DNA from: Propionibacteriales bacterium
Lineage (GTDB): Bacteria > Actinomycetota > Actinomycetes > Propionibacteriales > Propionibacteriaceae
Reading direction: 5' to 3'
NCBI GenBank assembly: GCA_030453285.1
Contig: JAKDKP010000154.1
Location: 1 to 6,229 of the forward strand
DNA: 6,229 bases
Every line of letters starts with the position of its first letter. Position 1 is the stretch's first letter. The notes under the pieces are model-generated. The model ran no database searches. It saw only the letters and a list, made by a program, of their open reading frames with translations, and was not told the origin of the DNA. Position numbers and translations under genes: made by a program. Positions 6,098 to 6,229 of the stretch are shown piece after piece.

Positions 6098-6117
6098 CGG
6101 TGGACCATCGTCCACCG
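6098..6117. promoter_or_regulatory. Perfect 8-bp inverted repeat, candidate operator or hairpin
   Basis: CGGTGGAC and GTCCACCG flank the 4-base centre CATC. The element lies 29 bases upstream of the GTG start of the Gfo/Idh/MocA gene. A weak -10-like CATGAT on the minus strand (6125-6130) would put the transcript start close to it, so a repressor bound here could block transcription. Which regulator family would bind is unknown, and an mRNA hairpin is the alternative. The rest of the upstream region to 6229 shows nothing else supportable. Confidence 0.45.
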
Positions 6118-6229
6118 TTCATCTGATCATGCAGTTGCGAGCCCTGAACACTGGGTGTCTCAGTCAGCGGCCGGTTCGCGAGCTGACAGTCACAAACGGG
6201 ACGATGTCGGCTCAATCTGGGATGGCCAG

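Noticed and set aside
6069..6215. N-terminal extension of the Gfo/Idh/MocA gene from an ATG at 6215
   Set aside because: The Rossmann fold begins at once after GTG 6068, which has an AGGAG site; the 49 upstream codons show no conserved feature or signal peptide and would run through the palindrome.

Overview
The window looks like the chromosome of a high-GC actinobacterium. The coding sequence is very GC-rich, GTG starts are used, the SSB has a Gly-rich linker ending in DEPPF, and the block reads rpsF-ssb-rpsR-rplI. The style resembles Propionibacteriaceae or Nocardioidaceae, but that family-level placement is a guess from codon and protein style, not something shown here.

Layout: (1) 2-790, plus strand: most of an LLM-class (luciferase-like) flavin/F420-dependent oxidoreductase whose N-terminus lies left of the window. 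(2) 791-905: a convergent gap with a strong stem-loop, probably a terminator shared by both strands. (3) 906-2860, minus strand: the ribosomal/replication operon, transcribed rpsF (S6), ssb, rpsR (S18), rplI (L9). (4) 2861-3097: a divergent promoter region holding the rpsF leader, which has two perfect small hairpins, and the start signals of the next gene. (5) 3098-4813, plus strand: a 571-residue multi-pass membrane protein with a Cys-containing C-terminal domain, possibly a GT-C type glycosyltransferase. (6) 4842-6068, minus strand: a 408-residue Gfo/Idh/MocA-fold protein that lacks the usual EKP lysine and carries a YPTH motif, which suggests a GH109-like NAD-dependent glycosidase or related enzyme rather than a plain dehydrogenase. 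(7) 6069-6229: its upstream region, with a perfect 8-bp inverted repeat that could be an operator.

How the genes relate: S6 and S18 bind each other on the 30S platform, L9 belongs to the 50S subunit, and SSB serves replication and repair. Grouping them is the standard bacterial arrangement and probably allows co-regulation through the rpsF leader. The three flanking genes are accessory by comparison. The membrane protein and the Gfo/Idh/MocA protein are convergent, not an operon, so a shared role in glycan metabolism is only suggestive.

No mobile element, CRISPR array, tRNA, rRNA or phage gene is visible. The window is mostly ordinary core chromosome. The points most worth a second look are the repeat-built C-terminal tail of S6, the rpsF leader hairpins, the unusual catalytic-site motifs of the Gfo/Idh/MocA protein, and the palindrome in front of it.
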